DNA of 64,000 nt from Clarkia xantiana subsp. parviflora. Its lineage: Eukaryota > Streptophyta > Magnoliopsida > Myrtales > Onagraceae. Below, in pieces: positions 55,132 to 64,000 of the stretch; within the stretch, counting starts at the first letter, position 1; each line of letters begins with the position of its first letter. The stretch spans positions 17,973,772 to 18,037,771 of the forward strand of contig JAPTYO010000010.1 of assembly GCA_036873135.1 (NCBI GenBank), written 5' to 3'. A program made the position numbers and the translations under genes. The notes under the pieces were generated by a model, which was not told where the DNA came from, made no database searches, and saw only the letters and a program-made list of their open reading frames with translations.

Positions 55132-55209
55132 ATAAAAACCAGAGAACATTATTAGTGTATATTAAAATCGTTATTATGAAAATTTATAGTGTTTACATAT
55201 ATGCTATAA
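53607..55209. other. MYB promoter and AT-rich spacer with microsatellites
   Basis: MYB upstream region (53607 to about 54200), then AT-rich DNA with (AAT)n at 54569-54600, (TA)n at 54722-54749 and a very long (TA)n of about 46 units at 55037-55128. GAATCCTACGAGCC is repeated twice near 54868-54895. No gene recognised. Confidence 0.5.
55037..55128. repeat. (TA)46 microsatellite
   Basis: An uninterrupted AT dinucleotide run of about 92 bases, the longest of several TA tracts in the window (others at 19642-19664, 44300-44368 and 54722-54749). It ends about 80 bases left of the Helitron B 5' end. Confidence 0.95.
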
Positions 55210-58160
55210 TCTATCTATATATTATATTAACCCTGGTGGTCTAACAAAGAGAATTAACCTTAGAATGCCACGTCAAATGATTGACCAATGAAAAATCAAC
55301 ATGTAAAACAAGCAATAATAAAATCTTAACGTAGCAATCTTATATCTCAGTAAAAACGACGTCGCTTTTCTGTTATTGTCATATCCATCACTTCAGCTTT
55401 ACACAACGACGTCGTTCTTCAACATCAGTTAGCAAAACGACAGCGCTTTCGTCATTTACATTCTAATACGGATGGTCTCCGTTCAATCTGAGCTTCACAC
55501 GTCATCTCCAAAGTGGTAGTTAAACGACATCGGAAAAGCAATTAGACTCCACACCATAACCACTCTTCAACAAAACGACACCAGTTCAGCCGTTGGTCTT
55601 CAATGTAAATGACCTGCAAAACGACGTTGCACTCATCAACAGAAGCAAACGACGCCGCATATTCATCAGGACTGAGGAGTACTCTCAGCAACACACATCG
55701 ATCATCCAAAACGACACTGATCTACAACAACAAACTCACAACGACGAATAGATTTCTACAATTCAATGCCCTCAATCCCATCGACTTCTTCAACATACCG
55801 TTTTCCCAGATAACCAGACTCAATTAATATATAGAAAAACGTTTCAATTCCAATCCAACAATCTATAAATATTCCAATACAGAAGAAGCCACCTCTAAGA
55901 CGAAGCCACTCAATGCATCTTACCGATGGTGGTTGGAACTTGGATATGACAAGCCGACAGCTGGACCGGACAGGTCTGTGCGCTCCGCCTTCTCCGTTCC
56001 GTCGGTCGTCCGCTCAAGCCGTTTGAAACGGTGAAACAGAGAGCCACCGTGAAGCCTTCGCCTCATCCAGTTGCAAGTCGGACACAGAAAGATAGAAAGC
56101 GACCGCACCCTCCCCCCGCCATCAGCCGAAAAAGATAAAACCACTACAGATCTGCCTGCTTCGTCTTCTCCGTTGGCCGCCCGCTCCGCCTCAATTTTCA
56201 GTAGGCCACCAGTGTTGTCTCTCTTCTCCGTCGTACGTTATGCTTCCTAAGCCTGTCGCAAGTCGGAGACGGGGAGATAGAGATCCACCAGTCCACCCGC
56301 TCCCCTCAGCCGGCTGCCGCAGATAACCACCAGAAAAGAAAGAACCGCTATAGATCTGTCTGCTTCGCCTCCTCAGTTTGTCGCCCGCTCAGTCTCACTC
56401 CGCCTCCATTCTTTGTTGCCTCGATCTGGATTGATATGAAGAGGAGTAGGTTTCTGTCTGTCTGCTATGCTAGGCAATGAGAATTAACATAGGGTTAAAG
56501 AGAGTAGGTACTGGGCTGGGTTGCTCTTATAAAACCCGAAACTGAAACCTACTCAAACGCTAACGTAGAAACAACAAATCCGCCCCCCACTCTACTGTTA
56601 CTCATCCTCATAATATACTCAGATAAATGTGTAACTAAATATAATTCAGATGATGATGATTTGGAGGTGCGGATGAATTGATTTTGAACGGACGGAGATA
56701 TTGAGGCTGGTGAGGAAACATGTCATCTGGCTAGAGTGGTGATGATGACATCTGTCCGTAAAAACCACCAGCACAACGTTTTTGTAAAGGAATATGTGGG
56801 ATCAATACTCCCAATTATTTCACATTTTTATGTTTGATTAATTTAAAATTAAAATATAGATACAAATTGTTATTAACATTTTTTTTATATCTACTGTTTA
56901 ATGTAATATATTTTCCCCGTATCCTATATCATTATCATTATATATAAATAAAAAATATCATTTTTCCTATGTTTTTTTTTATCTTCAAGTGGCCGATTTT
57001 ATTAATAATTAATGATTATTACAATCTACCAAATGACCGACATCGCTCCGGGAATATTGGTTAGCGTCCAATACCCGAACAAGTAGAGTTGATGCGGCTA
57101 AAACAACAGAAGTAAGAAGAACGAAGTGCGAAACAGAAATACAAATAGTAAAACAGAAATCAAATAAGCAAATCGGCTTATGTTGATAGATTATTTCTAT
57201 ATGTTTTCCTAAGTTGGAACGACAATTTATTGTCAAATGTCAATGGATATAAATTGACAAATAATTCTAATAAACGTTGGATTTTTTCTTTGACCAAGTA
57301 TAAACGTTGGATTACTTCAAGGAACAAACACTTAATTTCTATAAGTGTATTAATACATATTTTTATGTAATAAATTGCAGTTTTGTTTTCTAATTAAAAA
57401 ATAAATACAATATATATATATACATTATACGGTTTAAGGAAAGAAATATAATAAATAATTTTTTTTTCAAATATAAATAATCACAATTGTTATTATTATA
57501 ATAATATATATATGGGAACAAGAGACATGCAATTTTCTCCTAACAAATCAAACAATTAAACATAGTTTTTCTATATATTCATTATTATATAATAGGAAAA
57601 TCAGTGCTAAATAATGGTAATTAATTATAATATTTATGAGAGAATGAAGACTTCCGAATCTTGACACTATCACTTTTTTTTTCTTTTTAAAAGGATGGCA
57701 TCACACATTAGACACTATCCAAATAATCCTTAAGTAAAAAGAATGTATACGATTTTAACTTAATGTCAATATATTTATGAAAGAGTTGTAAGTTTTTTTC
57801 TTTTGGAGTTTATAAGTATTATAAATATATTTTTTCTATCTATATTATTAATTACCTCATCCACCAAATTAAGATTTTAACACTTATTAACACGAATAAT
57901 TATTTTGTCCAAGTTAAACAAACAAATATACAACCTCATTTATAAATACTATTTTTCATCAGAATAGACGGTAAATTATCAGTTTACAAAAGAATGAATG
58001 TGCTTACAAAAATTTTGAAATTAAACATTTTATTAAAAAAATTTAAACAAAAAATGGTGAAGTACTTACTATTATATCTTTTTATTTTCATAGTTAAAAA
58101 TAAATGTTAAAGTTTATAATTTAACAACTAACCCGCGCTGCGCGCGGGGAAAGCACCTAG
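55210..58160 (+). mobile_element. Non-autonomous Helitron B (plus strand)
   Basis: 2951 bp. The 5' end TCTATCTATATATTATATTA (after an A) matches Helitron A. The 3' end has a perfect hairpin CCCGCGC-TGC-GCGCGGG (58132-58148), then GAAAGCACCTAG with CTAG at 58157-58160 and T beyond. No Rep/helicase ORF is visible. The first 550 bp carry a series of AAAACGAC motifs; 55900-56450 is GC-richer with loosely repeated CGCCTTCTCCGTTCCGTCGG-like words. Small ORFs here, e.g. 55920-56144 and 57009-57236 on the minus strand, have no family likeness. Confidence 0.75.
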
Positions 58161-58306
58161 TTTATACACTTATCTTATATAATTGTGTATTTTACATGTA
58201 TGCATCATTCATCATACTATAAATATATACATATGACCCAAGTTTGGGTCAAGCTTCCTGATCAAATATTTTCATTCATATAATTATCTTCTTCAAAACC
58301 TTATCA

Positions 58307-59460
58307 TGGTATCAGAGCAGGCCGACTCTGTTGTTTCATTGCCTTACACTTCAATTCCGGTGTCAATCTCATCTTCTTCTACCGTTGCTGACAGTATTAT
58401 CATGTCTTCTTCGTCACCTCTTATATTCTCAACAAATCCATTCACAAGTTTACCATTTTCAACATCAACAAACTCATTCGTCACTTTACCTTTTACACCA
58501 ATACCAGCCACCATCACGACTCCATACTGAACTATTTCCTTATCAATGCCTTATCACTCATCTCATTTATCTCATCAGTTCATTGCAGCACAACCTCCTC
58601 CGATCAACCTTCCAAGCTTCTCCAATCCTGTCTCTATTAAACTGGATGCTGACAACTATCTTGTTTGGAAATCACAAATGGATTCGGTGCTAACGTGTTA
58701 TGATTTGCTCGGATTCGTTGATAGAATCTTCACGTGTCCACCAAAAATCGTCATGGATTCTTCCGGAGCAGCTGTTATCAATCCTCATTATTCGACATGG
58801 ATAAAGTCGGATCAATGTGTTCACTCTTGGATCACTTCAACCCTTACATACCAGATTCATAAAGAAGTTCATGACTTGCGTAGCAGTCGTGAATTATGGC
58901 GAGCCTTTGCATAACGATACACTGATCAGTGTGCATCAAACGAAATGACCCTTAAGCTGCAATTTTATGGATACTCAAAGAATTCGAACCAGCCGATTTC
59001 AGAATATCTCGCTGGACTTAAATCTATTGCTGATTCTTTAACACCAATAAATTGTCTGAATAGCGAAAAATATCTCGTCATTCAAGCTCTCAATGGGTTA
59101 CCTTTGGAACATGATGCATTTGTTGCTGGAATCAGTCATCTTCCTCTGCCCACTTCTTTTCATGGATTAAGGGCTAAGCTTTTGACTCAAGAGCAACGAC
59201 TGAATCGCAAACCGATCACTACAGCAGAAACCGACCATGCCTTTTTCAGCTCCACGACTGCGAATGCATCTCAAAATCGTAGTTGAGACAATCAAAACGT
59301 GAGAGGCAGAGGTAGAGCCGGGAAAGGAAGAGGAGGACGTGGTGTCCATCAGGACATGGACGAGGAGGACGAGGACAACAACAAAAGTTCAACACTTATT
59401 CTACACAACCATCTGCTCACAATTCTCAAATGGGTGGTCAACGTAGTAATTGTTGGATTA
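58307..59460 (+). pseudogene. Ty1/copia gag relic (copia-1), cut by copia-2
   Basis: A primer site TGGTATCAGAGCAGG at 58307 follows what must be the end of a 5' LTR (about 58180-58305, start not defined). Gag of the UBN2 type follows: ISIKLDADNYLVWKSQ-like words (58640-58680), CVHSWITSTLTYQIHKEVHD, RSSRELWRAFA then a stop near 58912, LQFYGYSKNSNQPISEYLAG, VIQALNGLPLEHDAFVAGI, another stop near 59284, then an RGRGRAGKGRGG basic region. In a further frame the sequence reaches the start of a zinc knuckle (QRSNCWI) near 59440-59460, where copia-2 takes over. Two stops and frame changes show it is dead. Confidence 0.8.
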
Positions 59461-59481
59461 CGAGGACGTAATACTACGGAA

Positions 59482-59705
59482 TGCTGAACGTGTACATGCA
59501 AGTAAACTAATTACGCAGCGGAATAATGTACACATACCTTATAGGAGTATACTTACTCACTAACATATGTACACACTAAGTTAGTTAGTTGATTAGTGTT
59601 AGTTAGTGATATCTGCTCCTAGTATAAATACCATCTCATATGTACATTGTAAACTGATTTGGTCTAATAAGAATACATTGCATATTCCAAATCCTCTCTA
59701 CTGAA
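59482..59705 (+). mobile_element. Copia-2 5' LTR (boundaries approximate)
   Basis: Lies between the copia-1 zinc knuckle and the copia-2 primer site. It probably begins TGCTGAACGTGTACATGC at 59482 (or TGTTGGATT near 59450) and ends near CTCTACTGAATA. A TATAAATA box is at 59623-59630. Without the 3' LTR, which is beyond the window, the ends cannot be fixed. Confidence 0.5.
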
Positions 59706-59706
59706 T

Positions 59707-59721
59707 ATGGTATCAGAGCAC
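59707..59721 (+). promoter_or_regulatory. Copia-2 primer binding site
   Basis: TGGTATCAGAGCACGG, complementary at its start to initiator tRNA-Met, the common primer of plant copia elements. The 530 bases that follow, up to the ATG at 60252, are a non-coding leader. Confidence 0.85.
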
Positions 59722-60251
59722 GGCGATTTCTTGGAGCCCAAACAACCTTCATCTTTTCGATTTCTTGGAGATCAAGCAAGCCTTTAGATTACTGATTTCT
59801 TCTGGATTCTTTGCTTCGATTCTTCAATTGAGGATTGCATTCTGCTCCAATCTTGATTCCGACTCTTTGTAAGTCTTCAAGGATCAAGAATTTGATGCAT
59901 TTCAGATTCATTGGATCAGATTAAGTAGATTTGTTTAGTTGCGATTGATTTGATTGATTGCTTGGCTGCATCTGCTTCGATTGAAAGTCTTGTTCATTGA
60001 TTCTCTTCCGAGATACTTTGCTCAGTGGATCTGGATCATTTTCTGATTGATTTTGGGAGGAATTTGGATTTGAATTCCTGCGCAAGTTTCTTTGCACCTG
60101 GATAGTAGATTTCTGTTCTGGATTGTTGTATTATTGCTAGCTGTTGCCAGCTTTCTCTTTTGTCTGATTCTAGAGATTTTCTGTGGCTGTGAGGCTCTCT
60201 TGTTGATCAAGACAGATTGCTTCTTTATAAATTCGATTTTGACTCCAAGGT

Positions 60252-63200
60252 ATGGCAGAGAATTTGATTGATGATCCTCTTTATCTCCACCCTTCGGACA
60301 CAACTGGTCTCCTCTTGATTCCATTTCAACTCCAAGGTTCTACTAACTATCATACCTGGAGCACTGCCATGAGGGAAGCTCTTTTAGTGAAGAACAAGCT
60401 TGGATTTATTGATGGCAGCTTCACACGTTCAAGCATTCCTGTGGCACAATGTTTGAAATGGGATAGAGCTAATGCTATTGTTAAGGCTTGGCTCAGAAAC
60501 ACAGTTGCTAAGGAGCTGGTTAATGGATTGGTTTACAACTCCACAGCATTATCCATATGGAATGATCTCAAAGAGATGTTTGATAAAGTGGATGGCACGC
60601 AGGTTTTTCAGCTCACAAGAGAGATTTACCAGACTTCCCAGGGTGCTCTCTCTATCACTGAGTATTTTGCAAAGATGAAACAACTCTGGGATGCTTTGAG
60701 CTCAATTGATGACTTGATGCTTGAATGTCAGGCTGATCTCAAACTTGTCAATGATCACAAGGAGAAGCAGAAACTCATTGCTTTTCTTTTGGGATTGAAT
60801 GAATCTTATGCTCATGTAAGGAGCAGCTTGTTGATGAGGCAGCCATTTCCTTCTCTTAGTGTTGCTTTTTCTGTATTGGTGCAAGAGGAGAGTCAGCGTG
60901 CCATTTCAGGTTCAATTGGTGATGTTGGTGAATCAACTGCCTTGTATTCAATGAGGAATCCTTCTGGTTATCCTAAGAATTCCAATGGTGGTTCAAGGAA
61001 TGGCTCAGGCAATGAAGGTCCATATAGGCCCTATAATAACTCTGGTGGCTCAGGTAATGGTGGTAGACCTGGCAAGATAGATAAGTCCAATTGGCATTGT
61101 ACCTATTGTGGTAAGTATGGTCATAGAGAGGATACTTGTTGGAAGAAATTTGGTGGTCCTTCAGGATTTTTGAAACGCCAATGGAACTCAGCTAATGCAA
61201 GTGTTGATGATCTCAATTTGGTTGAGCATGTTGCAGCTGGGGATAAAAGGATCTTCCATGGCACCTGTGAGAAGAGGATTGTTCACTCAGCTATGGATAA
61301 GAGGGTGCAACATGTTGCAGCCCAAGATGATTTTGAGCCTCTAGGCTATGAGAGTGGTGATCAGGTTCAAGCTCATATGGCAGGTATGATATCACCTTCT
61401 ACTATGACTTGGATCATTGATTCAGGGGCTACCAATCATATAACTCATGAGGTAAGTTGGTTGCATAATCTAAGGGCAACTGATTCCAACATTCAGTTTG
61501 TCCACTTGCCTAATGGTCACAAGTGTAAGGTGACACATATTGGTAGCTGCTCCTTCTCAAATGGTATTACCTTGGATGGTATCCTTTTGGTACCTGATTT
61601 CAAGTTCAACTTGATTTCAGTGTCTAGACTTCCTCACCAATTGAATTGCAAAGTAGTATTCACCATTGATCATGTGTTGCTTCAGGGCCAATTTGGGAAG
61701 CAAATGGAGATTGGTGAAAGGTCAAAGGGGCTCTACATACTCAAGGATCAGGTGCCTTCTTATGCAAGGATGGTGGTGGCAGCTTCTTCTATTGAAACTA
61801 ATAAAGTGGATGCATGGACTTGGCACAAGCGTTTGGGTCATGTTTCAGCCATTCACATGGGATATTTGAATGATGTATTATGTTTGAATAAATCCACTGA
61901 TTGTATTAAACAGTGTAGAATTTTCCCTTTGGCCAAGCAAACAAGACTTTCATTTCCTCTTAGTGATTCTCATGCTTCTAAGCCCTTTGAATTGGTTCAT
62001 ATGGATCTTTGGGGTCCTTACAAGGTGTCTACAATAAAGAATTATCAATATTTCCTCACCGTTGTTGATGACTTCTCAAGGGCAACCTGGGTGTTTCTGA
62101 TGAGGAATAAGAGTGATACATTCATTCATATCAAAGGGTTCTTATCAATGGTTCAGAATCAGTTTGGAGTAGTTGTCAAAACCTTAAGGAGTGATAATGG
62201 CACGGAATTTGTCAATTCAATTTGCAAGGAATATTTTCTTCAGTTGGGGATCCAGCATCAAACTAGTTGTGTTCACACTCCTCAGCAAAATGGCAGAGTA
62301 GAGCGCAAGCATAGACACATATTGAATGTGGCTAGAGCAATCAGATTTCAAGCTTCCATGCCTATTAAGTATTGGGGCTATTGTGTTCTCACAGCTTGCT
62401 ACCTAATCAATCGGTTGCCATCTTCTATACTGGACTACAAATCTCCTATGGAGGTGTTATATGGAAGGAAGCCTTCTATTGCACATTTGAGGATCATAGG
62501 TTGTTTATGCTTTGCCACCAAGCTAAACAATTTAGATAAGTTCAGTCCTCGAGCTGAACCTTGCATTCTCATGGGGTATTCCACTTCTCAAAAGGGTTAC
62601 ATTGTGATGAGTGTTCACACATCTTCCTTTCAGGTATCAAGAGATGTGGTTTTTCATGAACACATATTTCCTTTTGGAATGTCCAAGTCAGCTTTGGGTT
62701 CTCTATTGCCTTCTTGCTTGTGTCCAAAGGCATTGGATGATGTTTCCATTATAGAGGATCCTCCTTCTCTAGCTGATCCTCCAATTGATATTCCTTCACC
62801 TCCTCCTAAGGTTGTGGATGATCCACAACCCACTGCATCACATCCATCTCCAATTGTCACTCCTCCGGTGCTTATTCTTAGAAGGAGTGCTAGGATTGCA
62901 CAAAGGAATCAAGGGGCTTCTTCTAATGCTGCTTTTGGTATTGAAAGGTTTGTTTCATATGATAGTTTGAGCTCTGATTTCAGCTGCTTCCTAGCTTCTA
63001 TTGACAAGATCAAAGAGCCTTCAACCTATAAGCAGGCCATCAAGGATTCAAATTGGGTGGTGGCCATGAAGGATGAAATAAAGGCTCTTCAAGACAACAA
63101 GACTTGGGAGGTGGTGGATCTGCCTTTTGATAAGAGCACCATTGGTTGTAAATGGGTGTTTAGAGTGAAATACAACTCTGATGGATCTATAGAGAGATAC

Positions 63201-64000
63201 AAGGCTAGATTGGTTGCCAAGGGGTTCACTCAAGTAGAGGGGACTGATTTTAATGAGACCTTCTCTCCAGTTGTCAAGATGACCACAGTGAGGATTGTGT
63301 TGGCTATGGCAGCTTCTTATTCTTGGGGATTATTTCACATGGATGTGAATAATGCTTTTCTTCAAGGAGATTTACATGAGGAGGTCTACATGGATATTCC
63401 TCAGGGTTTTGATTCATCTAAGCCTGTGCTTGGAGCTCCTCGAAGGGTATGCAAATTGTTGAAGTCCCTTTATGGTCTTAAGCAAGCTTCAAGGCAGTGG
63501 AATATCAAACTCACTCATACTTTGATTCAGCATGGATACATCCAAAGTTCCTCTGATCACTCTCTTTTCACTAAGTTTGAGGGTAAGGATAGAGTTTTCT
63601 TACTCATATATGTGGATGATCTGCTAATCACTGGCTCCAATGCTAGAATGATCAATCAGTTGAAAACTGTTCTTCAATCTCATTTCAAGCTCAAGGATTT
63701 GGGCAACTTGAGATATTTTTTGGGGTTGGAGATAGCAAGGTCTAAGGAGGGTTTGGTCATCAATCAGAGGAAGTATGCCTTAGAATTGATTGAAGAGGCT
63801 GGATTGGGAGCAGCTAAGCCTACTGAGACTCCTATGGAATTCAATCTCAAACTCACTTCACATGGTTATGATGAAGCAATTTACACCAATTCTGATGACA
63901 TTCCTTTAGAGGATGCAACTTCTTATAGAAGGATGATTGGTAGGCTTCTCTATTTGACTATGACACGCCCTGACATTAGCTTCTCTGTCCAGAGACTTAG
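60252..64000 (+). CDS. Copia-2 Gag-Pol polyprotein, open to window end
   Basis: An ATG at 60252 (MAENLIDDPLYLHPSD) opens a frame in which I find no stop up to base 64000: about 1249 codons with the end missing. Gag with TNYHTWSTAMREALLVKN; CCHC knuckle CTYCGKYGHREDTC from residue 283; protease DSGATNH at 390; pre-integrase finger WHKRLGHVS; integrase Asp585 (HMDLWGP), Asp648 (SDNGTEF), Glu684 (NGRVERKHRH) with D-62-D-35-E; reverse transcriptase from WKWVF/KARLVAKG through NNAFLQGDL to YVDDLL at 1120; RPDIS at the window edge. The frame is intact as far as seen, so this may be a young, coding-competent element. The RNase H end and 3' LTR are outside. Confidence 0.93.
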   Translation, partial: MAENLIDDPLYLHPSDTTGLLLIPFQLQGSTNYHTWSTAMREALLVKNKLGFIDGSFTRSSIPVAQCLKWDRANAIVKAWLRNTVAKELVNGLVYNSTALSIWNDLKEMFDKVDGTQVFQLTREIYQTSQGALSITEYFAKMKQLWDALSSIDDLMLECQADLKLVNDHKEKQKLIAFLLGLNESYAHVRSSLLMRQPFPSLSVAFSVLVQEESQRAISGSIGDVGESTALYSMRNPSGYPKNSNGGSRNGSGNEGPYRPYNNSGGSGNGGRPGKIDKSNWHCTYCGKYGHREDTCWKKFGGPSGFLKRQWNSANASVDDLNLVEHVAAGDKRIFHGTCEKRIVHSAMDKRVQHVAAQDDFEPLGYESGDQVQAHMAGMISPSTMTWIIDSGATNHITHEVSWLHNLRATDSNIQFVHLPNGHKCKVTHIGSCSFSNGITLDGILLVPDFKFNLISVSRLPHQLNCKVVFTIDHVLLQGQFGKQMEIGERSKGLYILKDQVPSYARMVVAASSIETNKVDAWTWHKRLGHVSAIHMGYLNDVLCLNKSTDCIKQCRIFPLAKQTRLSFPLSDSHASKPFELVHMDLWGPYKVSTIKNYQYFLTVVDDFSRATWVFLMRNKSDTFIHIKGFLSMVQNQFGVVVKTLRSDNGTEFVNSICKEYFLQLGIQHQTSCVHTPQQNGRVERKHRHILNVARAIRFQASMPIKYWGYCVLTACYLINRLPSSILDYKSPMEVLYGRKPSIAHLRIIGCLCFATKLNNLDKFSPRAEPCILMGYSTSQKGYIVMSVHTSSFQVSRDVVFHEHIFPFGMSKSALGSLLPSCLCPKALDDVSIIEDPPSLADPPIDIPSPPPKVVDDPQPTASHPSPIVTPPVLILRRSARIAQRNQGASSNAAFGIERFVSYDSLSSDFSCFLASIDKIKEPSTYKQAIKDSNWVVAMKDEIKALQDNKTWEVVDLPFDKSTIGCKWVFRVKYNSDGSIERYKARLVAKGFTQVEGTDFNETFSPVVKMTTVRIVLAMAASYSWGLFHMDVNNAFLQGDLHEEVYMDIPQGFDSSKPVLGAPRRVCKLLKSLYGLKQASRQWNIKLTHTLIQHGYIQSSSDHSLFTKFEGKDRVFLLIYVDDLLITGSNARMINQLKTVLQSHFKLKDLGNLRYFLGLEIARSKEGLVINQRKYALELIEEAGLGAAKPTETPMEFNLKLTSHGYDEAIYTNSDDIPLEDATSYRRMIGRLLYLTMTRPDISFSVQRL

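Noticed and set aside
55029..55244. Plus-strand frame of alternating Tyr and Ile
   Set aside because: A translation of the (TA)46 microsatellite.
55920..56144. Minus-strand Arg/Ser-rich 74-codon frame in Helitron B
   Set aside because: GC-richer repetitive segment; no recognised domain, no splice or promoter support.

Overview
The window is plant nuclear DNA, most likely from a eudicot. It has intron-rich genes with GT-AG introns, an R2R3-MYB gene, a plastid fibrillin gene, a GT61 glycosyltransferase, a DExH RNA helicase and a eukaryotic tRNA-Arg(CCT). These sit among Ty3/gypsy Tat-type and Ty1/copia retrotransposons, Helitrons, MITEs, a LINE tail and long AT-rich spacers. The species cannot be named from the sequence alone.

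Layout. 1-5629: a damaged Tat-lineage retrotransposon (Tat-1, minus strand, left end outside the window) inserted in the last recognisable exon of an HMG-CoA synthase pseudogene (5630-6151, minus). 7804-15484: a 19-exon DExH-box RNA helicase (DHX36/DExH3 type, 1196 aa) whose introns hold four copies of one MITE family. 16431-16921: a MITE of a second family. 18666-21829: a four-exon GT61 glycosyltransferase. 21974-22892: a second copy of that MITE with a GC-rich 400-bp inverted repeat inside. 23342-26400: relics of a copia element, a 2-oxoglutarate dioxygenase gene and a LINE. 27018-38342: a complete, very young Tat element (Tat-2) with 647-bp LTRs differing at one site and a perfect 5-bp target duplication, inserted into a GH31 (sulfoquinovosidase-like) pseudogene. 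39521-42195: an internally deleted copia element. 42721-45532: a Helitron whose 3' end has been triplicated in tandem. 45860-45932: tRNA-Arg(CCT), minus. 46193-48017: a four-exon fibrillin/PAP13-like gene, minus. 50044-51020: an element with long inverted ends. 52050-53606: a three-exon R2R3-MYB repressor, minus. 55210-58160: a second Helitron with the same 5' terminus. 58307-59460: a copia gag relic interrupted by a second copia element whose gag-pol frame (60252 onward) stays open to the window end.

The host genes are unrelated single genes, with no operon-like or clustered pathway logic. Most of the structure belongs to Tat-2. It carries a sense gag-pol with a perfect in-frame duplication of most of its second (archaeal-type) RNase H domain. 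On the opposite strand it carries a four-exon spliced gene with its own TATA box. That gene encodes a protein of about 829 aa combining a gypsy-type-transposon domain, a basic patch and a long coiled coil. Exon models are inferred from splice motifs, reading-frame continuity and family resemblance recalled from memory; no database search was run.
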